Positions 54,376 through 64,000 of a stretch of 64,000 nucleotides of DNA are shown one piece after another. A program made the position numbers and the translations under genes. The notes beneath the pieces are model-generated. The model did no database searches. It was not told where the DNA came from and saw only the letters and a program-made list of their open reading frames with translations. Source of the stretch: Pegoplata infirma (lineage: Eukaryota > Arthropoda > Insecta > Diptera > Anthomyiidae); NCBI GenBank assembly GCA_963921195.1, contig OY992537.1:127804694-127868693 (forward strand). Reading direction: 5' to 3'. The stretch's first letter is position 1; each line of letters opens with the position of its first letter.

Positions 54376-54929
54376 AAAAAGGGCATAAATATGACGCGTC
54401 AAGAGCTACAAAAATGCTGTTGAACTTTTTACCGAGATTTGTGCATATGTTAAATCTTGGGAATGTCAAATCTTATATTCAAAATTAGGGGCTTGGGCCC
54501 CCAAAAGATATGAAAATTTTACCCGTTTAGCAGTATCTCGCTTAGTTTTCGAGATATAGTCATTTAGAGATTTTAACTAAATTCTAAGAAATTTTTAGAT
54601 GAATTCTAACATTCAACTTCCCCAATTCAAAAAAGTGGAATGCGGTGAGATTATTTGTAGTAAATTTGAACTAAAATTGAACTAAATTTTGTGTGAACAT
54701 ATAGATAAGACATGTAATTTTAAAATAAAGATAGGGTACTCAAATTTATGGAAAATTTCTTTGGTAGTACGAATTTTTATAAGTATACGAACTAAAACTT
54801 TTTCCTCTAGTTAGAAAAATTTTGCATCTTTTTGTTGAATTTAACTAAATTTTAGGAAAATTCATGAACTATTTTCAAAGAAATTTGTTCCTAAATTTTA
54901 GTTATGTCTTCTTTTAAGGGTAGGAAAAT
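54376..54929. other. Upstream intergenic gap
   Basis: No gene or element recognised. A TAGTTTTCGAGATATAGTC block near 54540 resembles sequence near 36310. Confidence 0.4.
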
Positions 54930-56100
54930 GCTTAGTTTCTAAAACAAGTGTTAGATTCTCAGATTCTGAGACATTTTTCCTTTAGAAAATGTCTCAGAGT
55001 CTTAGTCTCAGAACTTGAGACAATTTTTCTGTAAAAAACCTTAGAATCTGAGTCTTTTTCTATAGCAATCTGAAACTCCAATAACCTGAAACCTTTTCTA
55101 TTGGAAAAATATCTCAGAATCTGAGATTTTTTCTACAGAAAAAATGGCCCAGAATCTGAAACTTTTTCTATAGGAAAAATGCCTCAGAATCTAAGACATA
55201 TTGTGTATGGGAATGTCTAAAAATCTAAGATTTTTCTATATAAAAAATAAAAATGTTGTTTATGAAAAATCTGAAAAAATTGTCTCAGAATCTGCGAATT
55301 TTTCTATAGGAAAAATCACAGAATATTGTAAAAGAAAAATGCCTTATTGTTAGACTGAGACTTTTTCTATATAAAAATTGTCTCAGATTTGTCTTTTTCT
55401 CAGAATCTGAAAATTTTTCTGTAGCAAAAATGTCTCAGAATCTGAGAATTTTTCTGTAGGAAAAATCTCTCAGAATCTGAAACAATATCTATATAGGAAT
55501 GTCTCAAAATCTGAGACTTTTTCTTTATGAAAAATTAAAAATTTTCTATTTGAAAAATTTTTGAAAAATGTCTCAGAATCTGAGACCTTTCTCAATAGGA
55601 AAAATGTCTTAGAATCTGAGACTTTTTCTATTGGGAGAACGTCTCTGAATCTTAGTCTTTTTAGCACCTTATACTTTTCCTATAGGAAAAATCTCTGAGA
55701 AAGTGAAACTTTTTCTATTCGAATAATGTCGCAGAATCTGAGACTTTTTCTAAAGGAAAAATATCACATAATCTGAGACTTTTTTCCAGTCCATCTTGGG
55801 TTTTTCTATATGAAAAATCTCTAGGAAATATGTCTCGGAATCTGACTCCTTTTCTATAGTAAAAATGTCTCGGCAACTGAGACTTTTTCTGTGGAAAAAA
55901 TTTGCTAGAACCCGATACATTTTCGGTAGAAAAAATGCATCAGAATCTGAGACTTTTTCTGTAGGAGAAATGCATAAGAATCTGAGATTTTTCTGTAGGA
56001 AAAATTTCTCAGAATGTGTGACACTTTTTGTCTCCGAATTTATGACTTTTTCGATCTCAGAATTGAAGACATTTCTATGTCAATAAAGTCTAAAAATCTA
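54930..56100. repeat. Minisatellite, ~35 bp unit (first block)
   Basis: Degenerate tandem units of the form TCTCAGAATCTGAGACTTTT followed by TCTATAGGAAAAATG. Each unit holds two palindromes, TCTCAGAATCTGAGA and TTTTCTATAGGAAAA. The open frames of 65-73 residues over it are repeat-derived. Confidence 0.85.
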
Positions 56101-56103
56101 CGA

Positions 56104-57046
56104 ATGTACACAGAAAAAAATTTAATTAAAAAATTCGTAGATTTAATTAAAAAATTAATTAAATTCGGACCAATCACTAAAATGCGAATATAAATTAAAA
56201 ATATTTTTATGACGTTAATTAAAAATAAATGGATATTTAGTTAATAAAAAACTTAATACTATAAATTAAAAAATTTAATTAAAATTAAAAAAAAAATAAT
56301 TAAAAATTTTAATAATATAAATTAAAAATTTAATAAAAAAAATTTTGAAACAAATTAAAATTTTAATTGTATAAATTAAAAAAAAAAAATAAAAATAATT
56401 AATTTTTTAAAAAATAAATAAAAACAAATAATTTTTTCAAATTTTTTCAAATTTTTTCAAATTTTTTCAAACTTTACCAAATTTATTTATGCCGTAAAGA
56501 CATAGTCAGTGAGACAATTTTATAAAGTTAGGTATAAACCTTTTATATACATACACATAAAACTATAAACAAAATGAGAATTCAAAAATCTATATGAGAA
56601 AAAAAAAACTTTCAACAAACTGTTTATATGTACTTCTGTATTTGTAAGTAAAACAATGCAAGAGATAAACACATACTCCGACACACGGAAAACAAAAAAA
56701 TTAGTAAAGCTAAAAATTGAATTAAACAAATAATTATATTAATTAAATATTTAATTAATATTAAACTAAAAAAAACAATTAAAATGTTAATTAAAAAAAA
56801 AAGTTAAAAATTTGATTAAACAACTAATTATATTAATTAAAAATTTAATTGGTAGCGTGCTAGCCTATGAGTCTGAGGGTCGTGGGTTCGATTCCCATCA
56901 GAGGCCTTGGTCTGTTTCGCTACAACGAGACGAAGGTCATTGCTACCAGTTCTCGGTTAGGTAAATTAGTATATGATTTGTAATTAAGTATATGGTAATT
57001 CTTAATAAAATAAAAAAAAATAAAATATACGATATTATTTTCTGTG
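56104..57046. mobile_element. ACACAGAAAA-ended AT-rich element in the minisatellite
   Basis: Bounded by TACACAGAAAAAAAT and (inverted) ACACAGAAAATAATATCG. The interior is dominated by TTAATTAAAAATTTAATT words, with a tRNA-like module at 56848-56908. A related end begins at 63865 in the opposite orientation. Confidence 0.55.
56848..56908 (+). repeat. tRNA-like module 4
   Basis: TGGTAGCGTGCTAGCC as a degenerate A-box region and GGTTCGATTCC as a full B box, 40-odd bases apart. Neither flank gives a 7 bp acceptor stem, so it is a tRNA-derived relic. Confidence 0.5.
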
Positions 57047-57049
57047 TAT

Positions 57050-58532
57050 ATAAACGTAAAATTTCTCATAATCAGAGAGGTTTAATATAGGAACAATTTA
57101 TTAGAATCTGAGACTTGCTTTTGCAACAAAAGTTCAGAATCCGATAATTTTCTTTATTAAAGTGTAATACCGTCTGATACAATAAATATTTTAAATTATG
57201 TTTTAAATATCTTAAAAATTTATAAAAAAAATTTTTTAGGAAAACTTGCTAAAATTTTTTAAATTTTTGGGAGAAAAATTATCAGAATCTGGTTTCTATG
57301 AATCAGTTACAATTTAGTTCAATGGAAAGACGGCGGAAAAAAAATCCAAAGTACGTAAATTAAAACATAACAAAAATTGAGCCCCCTGCAAAAATGAATC
57401 CTGGATACGCCCCTGCACCTAAGTGCAACGTATGAAATTCATAATATATTTTTTTTATTTTTCGAAAATCCAAACCATTTTTCATTGTTTATTATATTAA
57501 TGTTGATTTTAAAATTTTTACTGCATATTTTTTCATTGTTGATGCTCGTATTTTAAAAATCTAATTTTGAATTAATTAACTTGCTTGCCCTGCTTATTAG
57601 TATATTTAAAAGTAAGTGCAAAAAATTAAAACTAATGCACATTCGGATAGAAGATTACTTTTGTATTGCGATAATTATGGTTGAGAAAATATGGAAAAAT
57701 ATGTGAATTTGTCTATAAAAAAAATATATTTTAATTAGAGATTTTTCTAAAGAAACATAATATAAAGTCAGAATCAGAAACTATTTTTTTTAGAAAAATG
57801 TTTCAGAATCTATGAAACTGACTCAAAATCTGAAATTGTTTTCTATTTGAGAAATGTCTGAGAATCTAAGGTTTTTTATAGAAAAATTGTCTCAAGTTCT
57901 GAGACTCAGACTCTGAGACTCTGAGGCAAAATGTCTAAGAACCTGAGAATCAAACACATGTTTTAGAAACTAAATTTTAGAAACTAAGACCTTTTCTTGA
58001 AAAAACTTTCTAGGAAAAACTCTCAGAATATCGGACATTTTCAATAGGAACAATTTCTCAAAATTAATGAATTTTTCTATAGAAAAATGTATTATAATCT
58101 GTGACTTTTTCTCCAGGAAAACATTCTTAAAATCTTATTCTATTTCTTTATGAAAAGGTCTCAGAAAATGTTTTAGAACTTGTCAGAATCTGAGACGTTT
58201 TCTATAGGAAAAAAGTTTTAAGACTTGGGTGTATTTCTATATAAAAAAAGTCTCAGAAAATGTCTCAAAGTCTAGAAAATTGACATAAAACAAAAGGCAA
58301 AAAGCATTAAAGACGTACATTTTTCTTATCTTAGGTTTAAGATTCTGAGAATTTTTCTATTAAAAAATAAAACATATCTCATGTCTAAATCTAAGAATAT
58401 TTCTATGCAACAATTTTTTTTTAAATATAAGAGTTTCGGTCAGAAAATTGCCTAAGAAAATTCTTAGATTGCCTAGAAATTCCAAGATTTCTATTTGAAA
58501 GTTGATAAGAATCTGGGAATTTTTCTTTAAAA
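57050..58532. repeat. Minisatellite, second block, with a non-repeat gap
   Basis: The same ~35 bp units, more degenerate, at 57050-57160 and 57730-58530. The gap at about 57180-57700 holds one hAT-like end (complement CAGGGGCGTATCCAGGATT near 57395-57413), related to the sequence at 63420. Confidence 0.7.
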
Positions 58533-58547
58533 AGAATTTCATAAATT

Positions 58548-59981
58548 GAGTTTTTAATTCTGTTTTATATATTGTTGGACTTTATATTTTTATAACTTAA
58601 GTTTTTATTTATTTCGGTTTGAGTCCATATTAATTATTTCTGAGAAATAATTATTTTTGTTGTACAATGAGAAAATCTGAAAAAATTAATTGACAACACA
58701 GGCTAAGTGGAGATGTCGACAGCTTTCGGAAGAAGCCACCCTTCCTTCGTCAGCACTCTTCGATTGTCACTGTAGGTGTGTAAGATTAAGATCAGCTATT
58801 TAAACGTACATTAAGGTGAAAAAGCGAACGGGAATTATATCACATTTCATTACCCATATGTTACGTTTAGCACGAACTTAATGAATCTATTTTTAACTTT
58901 TTCCAACACAGTTGTAATTTCTTACACTGTAGTAGATTTTCTCAGAGTTGCAACCCTTAGTAGGACTTTTCAAGTCTTGAAAAATGTCCGTTAGGTTTGA
59001 ATTTATATTTCGTATTTCTAATTCTTAGAAATATTACTAAATTGCATTGTACCTTATGAGTTGAGTTTTTAATTCTGTTTTATATATTGTTGGACTTTAT
59101 ATTTTTATAACTGAAGTTTTTATTTATTTCGGTTTGAGTCCATATTAATTATTTCTGAGAAATAATTATTTTTGTTGTGCAATGAGAAAATCTGAAAAAA
59201 TTAATTGACAACACAGGCTAAGTGGAGATGTCGACAGCTTTCGGAAGAAGCCACCCTTCCTTCGTCAGCACTCTTCGATTGTCACTGTAGGTGTGTAAGA
59301 TTAAGATCAGCTATTTAAACGTAAGCTTCCGAAAGCTGTCGACATCTCCACTTAGCCTGTGTTGTCAATTAATTTTTTCAGATTTTCTCATTGTACAACA
59401 AAAATAATTATTTCTCAGAAATAATTAATATGGACTCAAACCGAAATAAATAAAAACTTCAGTTATAAAAATATAAAGTCCAACAATATATAAAACAGAA
59501 TTAAAAACTCAACTCATAAGGTACAATGCAATTTAGTAATATTTCTAAGAATTAGAAATACGAAATATAAATTCAAACCTAACGGACATTTTTCAAGACT
59601 TGAAAAGTCCTACTAAGGGTTGCAACTCTGAGAAAATCTATTACAGTGTAAGAAATTACAACTGTGTTGGAAAAAGTTAAAAATAGATTCATTAAGTTCG
59701 TGCTAAACGTAACATATGGGTAATGAAATGTGATATAATTCCCGTTCGCTTTTTCACCTTAATGTACGTTTAAATAGCTGATCTTAATCTTACACACCTA
59801 CAGTGATAATCGAAGAGTGCTGACGAAGGAAGGGTGGCTTCTTCCGAAAGCTGTCGACATCTCCACTTAGCCTGTGTTGTCAATTAATTTTTTCAGATTT
59901 TCTCATTGTACAACAAAAATAATTATTTCTCAGAAATAATTAATATGGACTCAAACCGAAATAAACAAAAACTTCAGTTAT
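58548..59981. mobile_element. Penelope-like non-autonomous element, inverted double copy, 15 bp TSD
   Basis: Layout: repeat a (about 58548-58815), spacer b (to 59060), repeat a again (to 59321), then the inverse: partial a', b', and a' truncated at 59981. The flanks carry a perfect 15 bp direct repeat (AGAATTTCATAAATT) at 58533-58547 and 59982-59996, typical of target-primed retroposition. Repeat a read in the inverse sense has CTGACGA, a GGAAG/CTTCC pair and GAAA, the core pattern of hammerhead motifs known from Penelope-like elements. No reverse transcriptase. Confidence 0.6.
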
Positions 59982-59996
59982 AGAATTTCATAAATT

Positions 59997-60300
59997 TTAA
60001 AAGATTTTTTGCGAAATGTTTTGACATTGGGAAAATGTCTTGGAATCATAGACTTTTTCTTAAAGCAAAAGACTCTGAAAATTTCAAAATTATATAACAT
60101 TTCTTCTGATGAAACATGTCTGATATTTTTCCATTGAAAAATGTTTTCAGAATCTCAAATTTTACTATCATCAGAAAAATTAGATTTTTTTCTTAAGGAG
60201 ACAAATTTCAAAAACTATCTTAAGTGCTGAAACTCTTTCTTTGGGAATTAGAAACGTGTCTATAGAAAAAATCATACTAAAAATTGTTATGCACTAAAAA
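59997..60300. repeat. Minisatellite, last degraded block
   Basis: Continues the same ~35 bp unit after the Penelope-like insertion (TCTTGGAATCATAGACTTTT and similar), fading out by about 60300. Confidence 0.6.
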
Positions 60301-61565
60301 TCTAAATTAATGATGCAATTCCGGCCTGGAGATCCATGTAAGAAACATTTTTTTGATTAAAAAAATGTTTTAATGATTTTTTCACATTTTCATCTCCGGA
60401 ATGACATGATTAAGTGGTCCTAAAATTGGAATTTAGTTTCGACTTTTGAAATTAAAATTTATTTATAGTATGAATTTTATACCAAATTTCATCTAATTCG
60501 GAAAGTTTCATACCAATTGGTCAATTGGTAATACATATTTTTCCCCTATTATACGGTTCCCAGCAAAACTTTGGTAATGGGTAGTGATTATATAACACAT
60601 TACCAGGTAATGTATATACCTTATTTGTAGCATTATTTTAGGATGTCTTACCAAACATTTGTTCCACAACGTATTATTTTCAAGTGAAAAATAATGCATT
60701 ACTAATAATTTGCTACGTAATGCATGATTATTGGAAAAAATGTATTTCATATTTATTATTTCTAAACATTAAATCATGGATGACTTATATTTGGTTACAT
60801 TATGTATTATTTGAAAGTTTAAAATAATGCATTATTTATAATTAGATGCATAGTGCATTACAATAATATAAAAAATAATTATTTTATTAAAAAATGCACA
60901 AGTTTAAACTAGAGATGGGCTCACGACAGGAAATTTCTACCGACACACACTCACGAGCATATTTTATCTACTTACACTCACTTACAATCACGTGAGAAAA
61001 TTTAATACAAAATTACTTTTTCACTACTCGTAACACCTTATATATTATCTTCTGGTATGCTATATTATTTCATTTCTCGTAACCTATAAAGTATCATATA
61101 TTTTACACCTTACTCGTATTCTTCGTTATAAATTTATGACTTATTTTATACCTTACTGGTATTCTTTGTGATAATGTGGATGCATTACTTTGAGTCTCAT
61201 CGCCTGTTAAAATCATCAATGCTGCAATGTATAAAATAAGAGATCCTATACCTTATTTTATACCTTATTTGGTAATCTAAGTTTTGCTGGGTTGGTCTTT
61301 AACAACAGCAAGTTTGCTACTTGTTTTTACTTAACGCATTAATAAGTGTGTCCCAGTGTGCAATGTTATTTTACAATTAATATTAAATATCGCTTAATAT
61401 TTAATATTATTTAATATCGGGTAATTGTCAAATTAATTAACAGCAACTAATTATTGCTTACAGCACTATTCACAGACATTTTTAAACATTAAAAACTGGT
61501 TTATAAAAAAAAAAAATTGTTCCAGTGTTTAATTTTTTTTTTGTTCATAATCATAGAGTTTTAGA
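60301..61565. other. Intergenic, dispersed repeat fragments
   Basis: No gene. About 60545-60620 (CCAGCAAAACTTTGGTAATG) is the inverse of 35525-35580. From 60910 an AGAGATGGGCTCACGA stretch looks like one end of a hAT-like element, without a clear partner. About 61370-61420 is TTAATAT-rich. Confidence 0.45.
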
Positions 61566-61568
61566 CTT

Positions 61569-62744
61569 ACAAGGAAAGTCTCCCTAGTGTCACCCTTCGA
61601 TCTTAATGGAATCGATTTTATTTTATAGAGCAAAAAAAAAAAAAAAATAAACGGACATTTAGTTAAATTCATATTTAGGGGTGTAATTGAGGGGGAGGAG
61701 ATGGTAAACTTTTAGTTTTTGAGCTAATCTCCTATTTTATGCAAAGAAACCTAGTCATGTTGGCTTTAAAAAACCTATCTAACTGTGAAAATAACGTGTT
61801 CAAACATGCACACACAGAAACAAATCAAACAATTTGAGTAAGTTTTCAATACTATTGAGTAAAACATTAACCAATTTTGCATTCCCGGTTGGTATTCCCA
61901 GTTCTCGGTATTACCGGGAAATGGTACCGATTTCCCGGTTCTCAATTCATTCCCGGTTTTCCCGGGAATACCCGGGAATACCGGAATTCCCGGTTACGGT
62001 TCTGACGGTATTCCCGGTACTACCGGTATGTATATTTTGTAAAATTAAAATTTTTTCTTTGCTTTAACAAAAAAAAGTACAAAACATGTGAAAAACACCA
62101 TCTACATTTTATTTTTTGAATTTAAGAAAACATAGTTACATGATTTTTAAATAATTTTACAAACACAACTAAATGTTTCTGAAATACTGATTAAATAGTG
62201 TAATTTAAATATTTTATGGTATAGTATTTTTTTGGGTTTTCAGAACCGGTTCCAGAATCGGAACCGGGAATACCGGTATTCCCGGGAATACATCTAGAAC
62301 CGGGAAACCGGTACCAGAACCGGGAATACCGAGAACCGGGAAATGGGGGGCACTAGTTTAAACTTTACCAAATATATTTATGTCTTAAAGACATGGGAAC
62401 ATTTCATAAAAATGATTTCAAACATATACAAAAAACTATAAACTAAATGAGAATTCAAAACACTACGAGAATAAGCAAAAAAAATAATAAAAAATAAATA
62501 TTAAACTTGCATTTAATTATTTACTCAATTCTTTTTTTATTTTTGAGTGAATTTTTAATTCTGTCAATTAAAAAATTACTCGAATTTATTTTAAAAATTG
62601 AAGCAAGTGATTACTCATATGTTTTCCATAATAAAAGTCAGTTTGGGCCGCTAACAAAAATGCGTGTCTAATGAATTTTTCTTCTGAACAACGAATCCAA
62701 ATTTCATGAAGATCGGAGGGTGACACTAGGGAGACTTTTCTTGT
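61569..62744. mobile_element. Inverted-repeat MITE with a GC-rich sub-element
   Basis: Ends ACAAGGAAAGTCTCCCTAGT and (inverted) ACAAGAAAAGTCTCCCTAGT, continuing GTCACCC. A TA target is possible. Inside, 61880-62030 and 62240-62345 carry many CCGGGAATACCGG-type words pointing toward each other. No gene. Confidence 0.65.
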
Positions 62745-63808
62745 ATGTTCAAATTTCTATTTGTAAGTGTTAATTATTCAAATTTTAACGCAAAAATCGG
62801 TAAGTCCACAAAAATACCCGTAAAAACACAAATTTTGGCATTAAGATCCAAACTGTTTGATTTCAAAACTATATTCAAATCAATACAAAAAATTTTTATT
62901 AAAGTTTGCCTGATTGTGTTGATAACACTAGTTTACAGAGAAGTCCAAAGTTTCAAATGTAAAAGAGTTTTCGAAATATTGCTCAAATTTCCAATCGGGA
63001 GGTTAAAATCGGTGGATTTAATTTTTATTTTGTTTTTAAATCGGTGGTCAAGCAAAAAGTCAACAAAGCAACAGAATTTTAAACTGAACATGTGTCGACG
63101 TCGCACAAGCATAATTTTTTAGCCCATGGGGTTTTTCACAATTCAGCAGCGAGCAGCATTATTTGTCATACAGCAAACAACAACAAAATATGTGTGGGAA
63201 AGTTTGTGGTCTGTTGCTTGTTGCAAAATTGAGAAGAAACACAATGCCCGCGGGCATAGACATTAAAAAAAACCCAACTCTGTTGTAAATTAAATCTGAT
63301 TATCGCCTTAGAAGCTACACCTCGTCACATGAATAGGACCCCCTACTTCCTTTTTTGAAAAAAAGCTCTCTCACAGCTTTTGGCAGAGCATAGTGACAGG
63401 TTTCGAATGCTATAGCACCAGCGACGTATCCAGGAATTCGAAAAGGGGGGGCACAACTCCCAAAATTGTTTGTCATCGCCTATTTATATTTAGTTTTAAC
63501 TAAATGTACTTGAAAAGTAATTGAAAAATATTTGTTGATATGCTTTAGGTAAGTGGCTAGAGGCTAAGCCGAACAAACAAGAGGTCCTGTGTTTTTAAAA
63601 ATATAAAAATTAAGTAAATTAAAAATTAAATAAAAAAAAAATAATAAATCAAAATAAAATTGACTAACTTTTTTTCAAATAAATTCTTGTTATTGATGAC
63701 ATGTTTCATCATATTGCTGTTATCGCTTCATTATATTGATGAAACGTTACATTGTAGCTTTTCATCAATATGAAGAAGCTTTTTCTTTGAGTTCATATAA
63801 TTATATCT
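62745..63808. other. Intergenic; one unconvincing open frame
   Basis: A 125 codon open frame at 62745-63122 codes a Lys/Phe/Ile-rich product with no domain I know and no supporting signal; I do not call it a gene. CAGCGACGTATCCAGGAATT at about 63420 is a single hAT-like end. A run of TTCATCAATAT/TTCATCATATTG words lies near 63700-63770. Confidence 0.45.
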
Positions 63809-63866
63809 GTGTACACCACACTGTGGTACAGGGTATAATGAGTGTGTGCTGATGTTTGTAACTACA
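63809..63866 (+). mobile_element. 5' fragment of a Helentron
   Basis: TACACCACACTGTGGTACAG and the following GGGTATAATGAG match the start of the copy at 51300. It is truncated on both sides by CTGTGTA and ACACAG element ends. Confidence 0.7.
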
Positions 63867-64000
63867 CAGAAAATAATATCTTATATTTTATTTTAATTAA
63901 AATTTTAATTGTTTTTTAATTTAATATTAATTAAACTTTTAATTAATATAATTAATTGTTTAATTAAATTTTTAACTTTATTTTAATTAACATTTTAATT
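63865..64000. mobile_element. ACACAGAAAA-ended element, cut by the window edge
   Basis: Begins ACACAGAAAATAATATCTTA and continues with TTAATTAAAATTTTAATT words, the inverse arrangement of the right end of the element at 56104-57046. Confidence 0.55.

Noticed and set aside
21634..56908. Functional tRNA genes at the tRNA-like modules
   Set aside because: Pol III box motifs are present but none has a 7 bp acceptor stem or full cloverleaf by eye; they look tRNA-derived.
58700..59890. A canonical, active hammerhead ribozyme in the Penelope-like repeat
   Set aside because: The core order is right but an extra A follows CTGACGA and the bases next to the core do not form helix I in the simple reading; kept only as a hammerhead-like motif.
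62745..63122. A 125 codon frame near the right end
   Set aside because: Lys/Phe/Ile-rich composition expected of AT-rich DNA, no recognisable domain, partly next to a MITE end.
1..64000. CRISPR arrays, operons or bacterial-type features
   Set aside because: The window is eukaryotic; tandem repeats lack unique spacers and the only gene has introns.

Overview
The window is AT-rich, repeat-saturated nuclear DNA of a higher fly (Diptera, Brachycera). A calyptrate fly is likely but the species cannot be named. Evidence: GT-AG introns in an insect CYP313-type cytochrome P450 gene; INE-1/DINE-like Helentron elements with (GTCY)n cores; decayed non-LTR retrotransposons with RNase H; a short-LTR Ty3/gypsy element; and many nested hAT-like and foldback transposons.

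The only host gene I can support is one cytochrome P450 on the minus strand. Eight exons between 53018 and 10176 join through canonical GT-AG sites into exactly 489 codons (488 residues plus stop), with all P450 signature motifs. The gene spans 42.8 kb for 1.47 kb of coding sequence. Introns 1 to 4 (2.1, 14.7, 10.6 and 13.3 kb) are almost wholly mobile elements; introns 5 to 7 are 139, 505 and 72 bp.

Layout. 1-8340: decayed non-LTR retrotransposon pieces in both orientations, a trinucleotide-rich stretch and a 2.2 kb foldback. 8341-10152: repeat-derived downstream flank. 10176-11747: P450 exons 8 to 5. 11748-25067 (intron 4): a foldback carrying two hAT-like MITEs side by side in one target, another hAT-like element, a second foldback that itself carries a 941 bp element with 4 bp TSDs, and a Helentron-like element; then a 3 kb hAT-like foldback and an element with three tRNA-like modules. 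25068-25137: exon 4. 25138-35749 (intron 3): mariner-like and hAT-like elements and foldback element A with a broken transposase-like ORF. 35750-35941: exon 3. 35942-50604 (intron 2): a Ty3/gypsy element with identical LTRs, interrupted by foldback element B and a hAT-like element, then two further elements. 50605-50805: exon 2. 52871-53018: exon 1 with a TATA box upstream. 53100-64000: upstream flank with a 35 bp minisatellite over about 5 kb, a Penelope-like inverted element with a 15 bp TSD, and more MITEs.

The target-site duplications (TSDs) are the most informative signal. Most 8 bp TSDs fit nTnnnnAn (Ac-type hAT) or nnnTAnnn (Buster-type hAT), and several insertions can be verified against an empty site inside the window. 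Elements A and B are the best candidates for something undescribed: about 1 kb inverted arms built of five ~165 bp repeats, an 8 bp TSD, and a captured C-terminal piece of a protein I cannot assign to a transposase superfamily. All calls come from reading the sequence; no searches were run.
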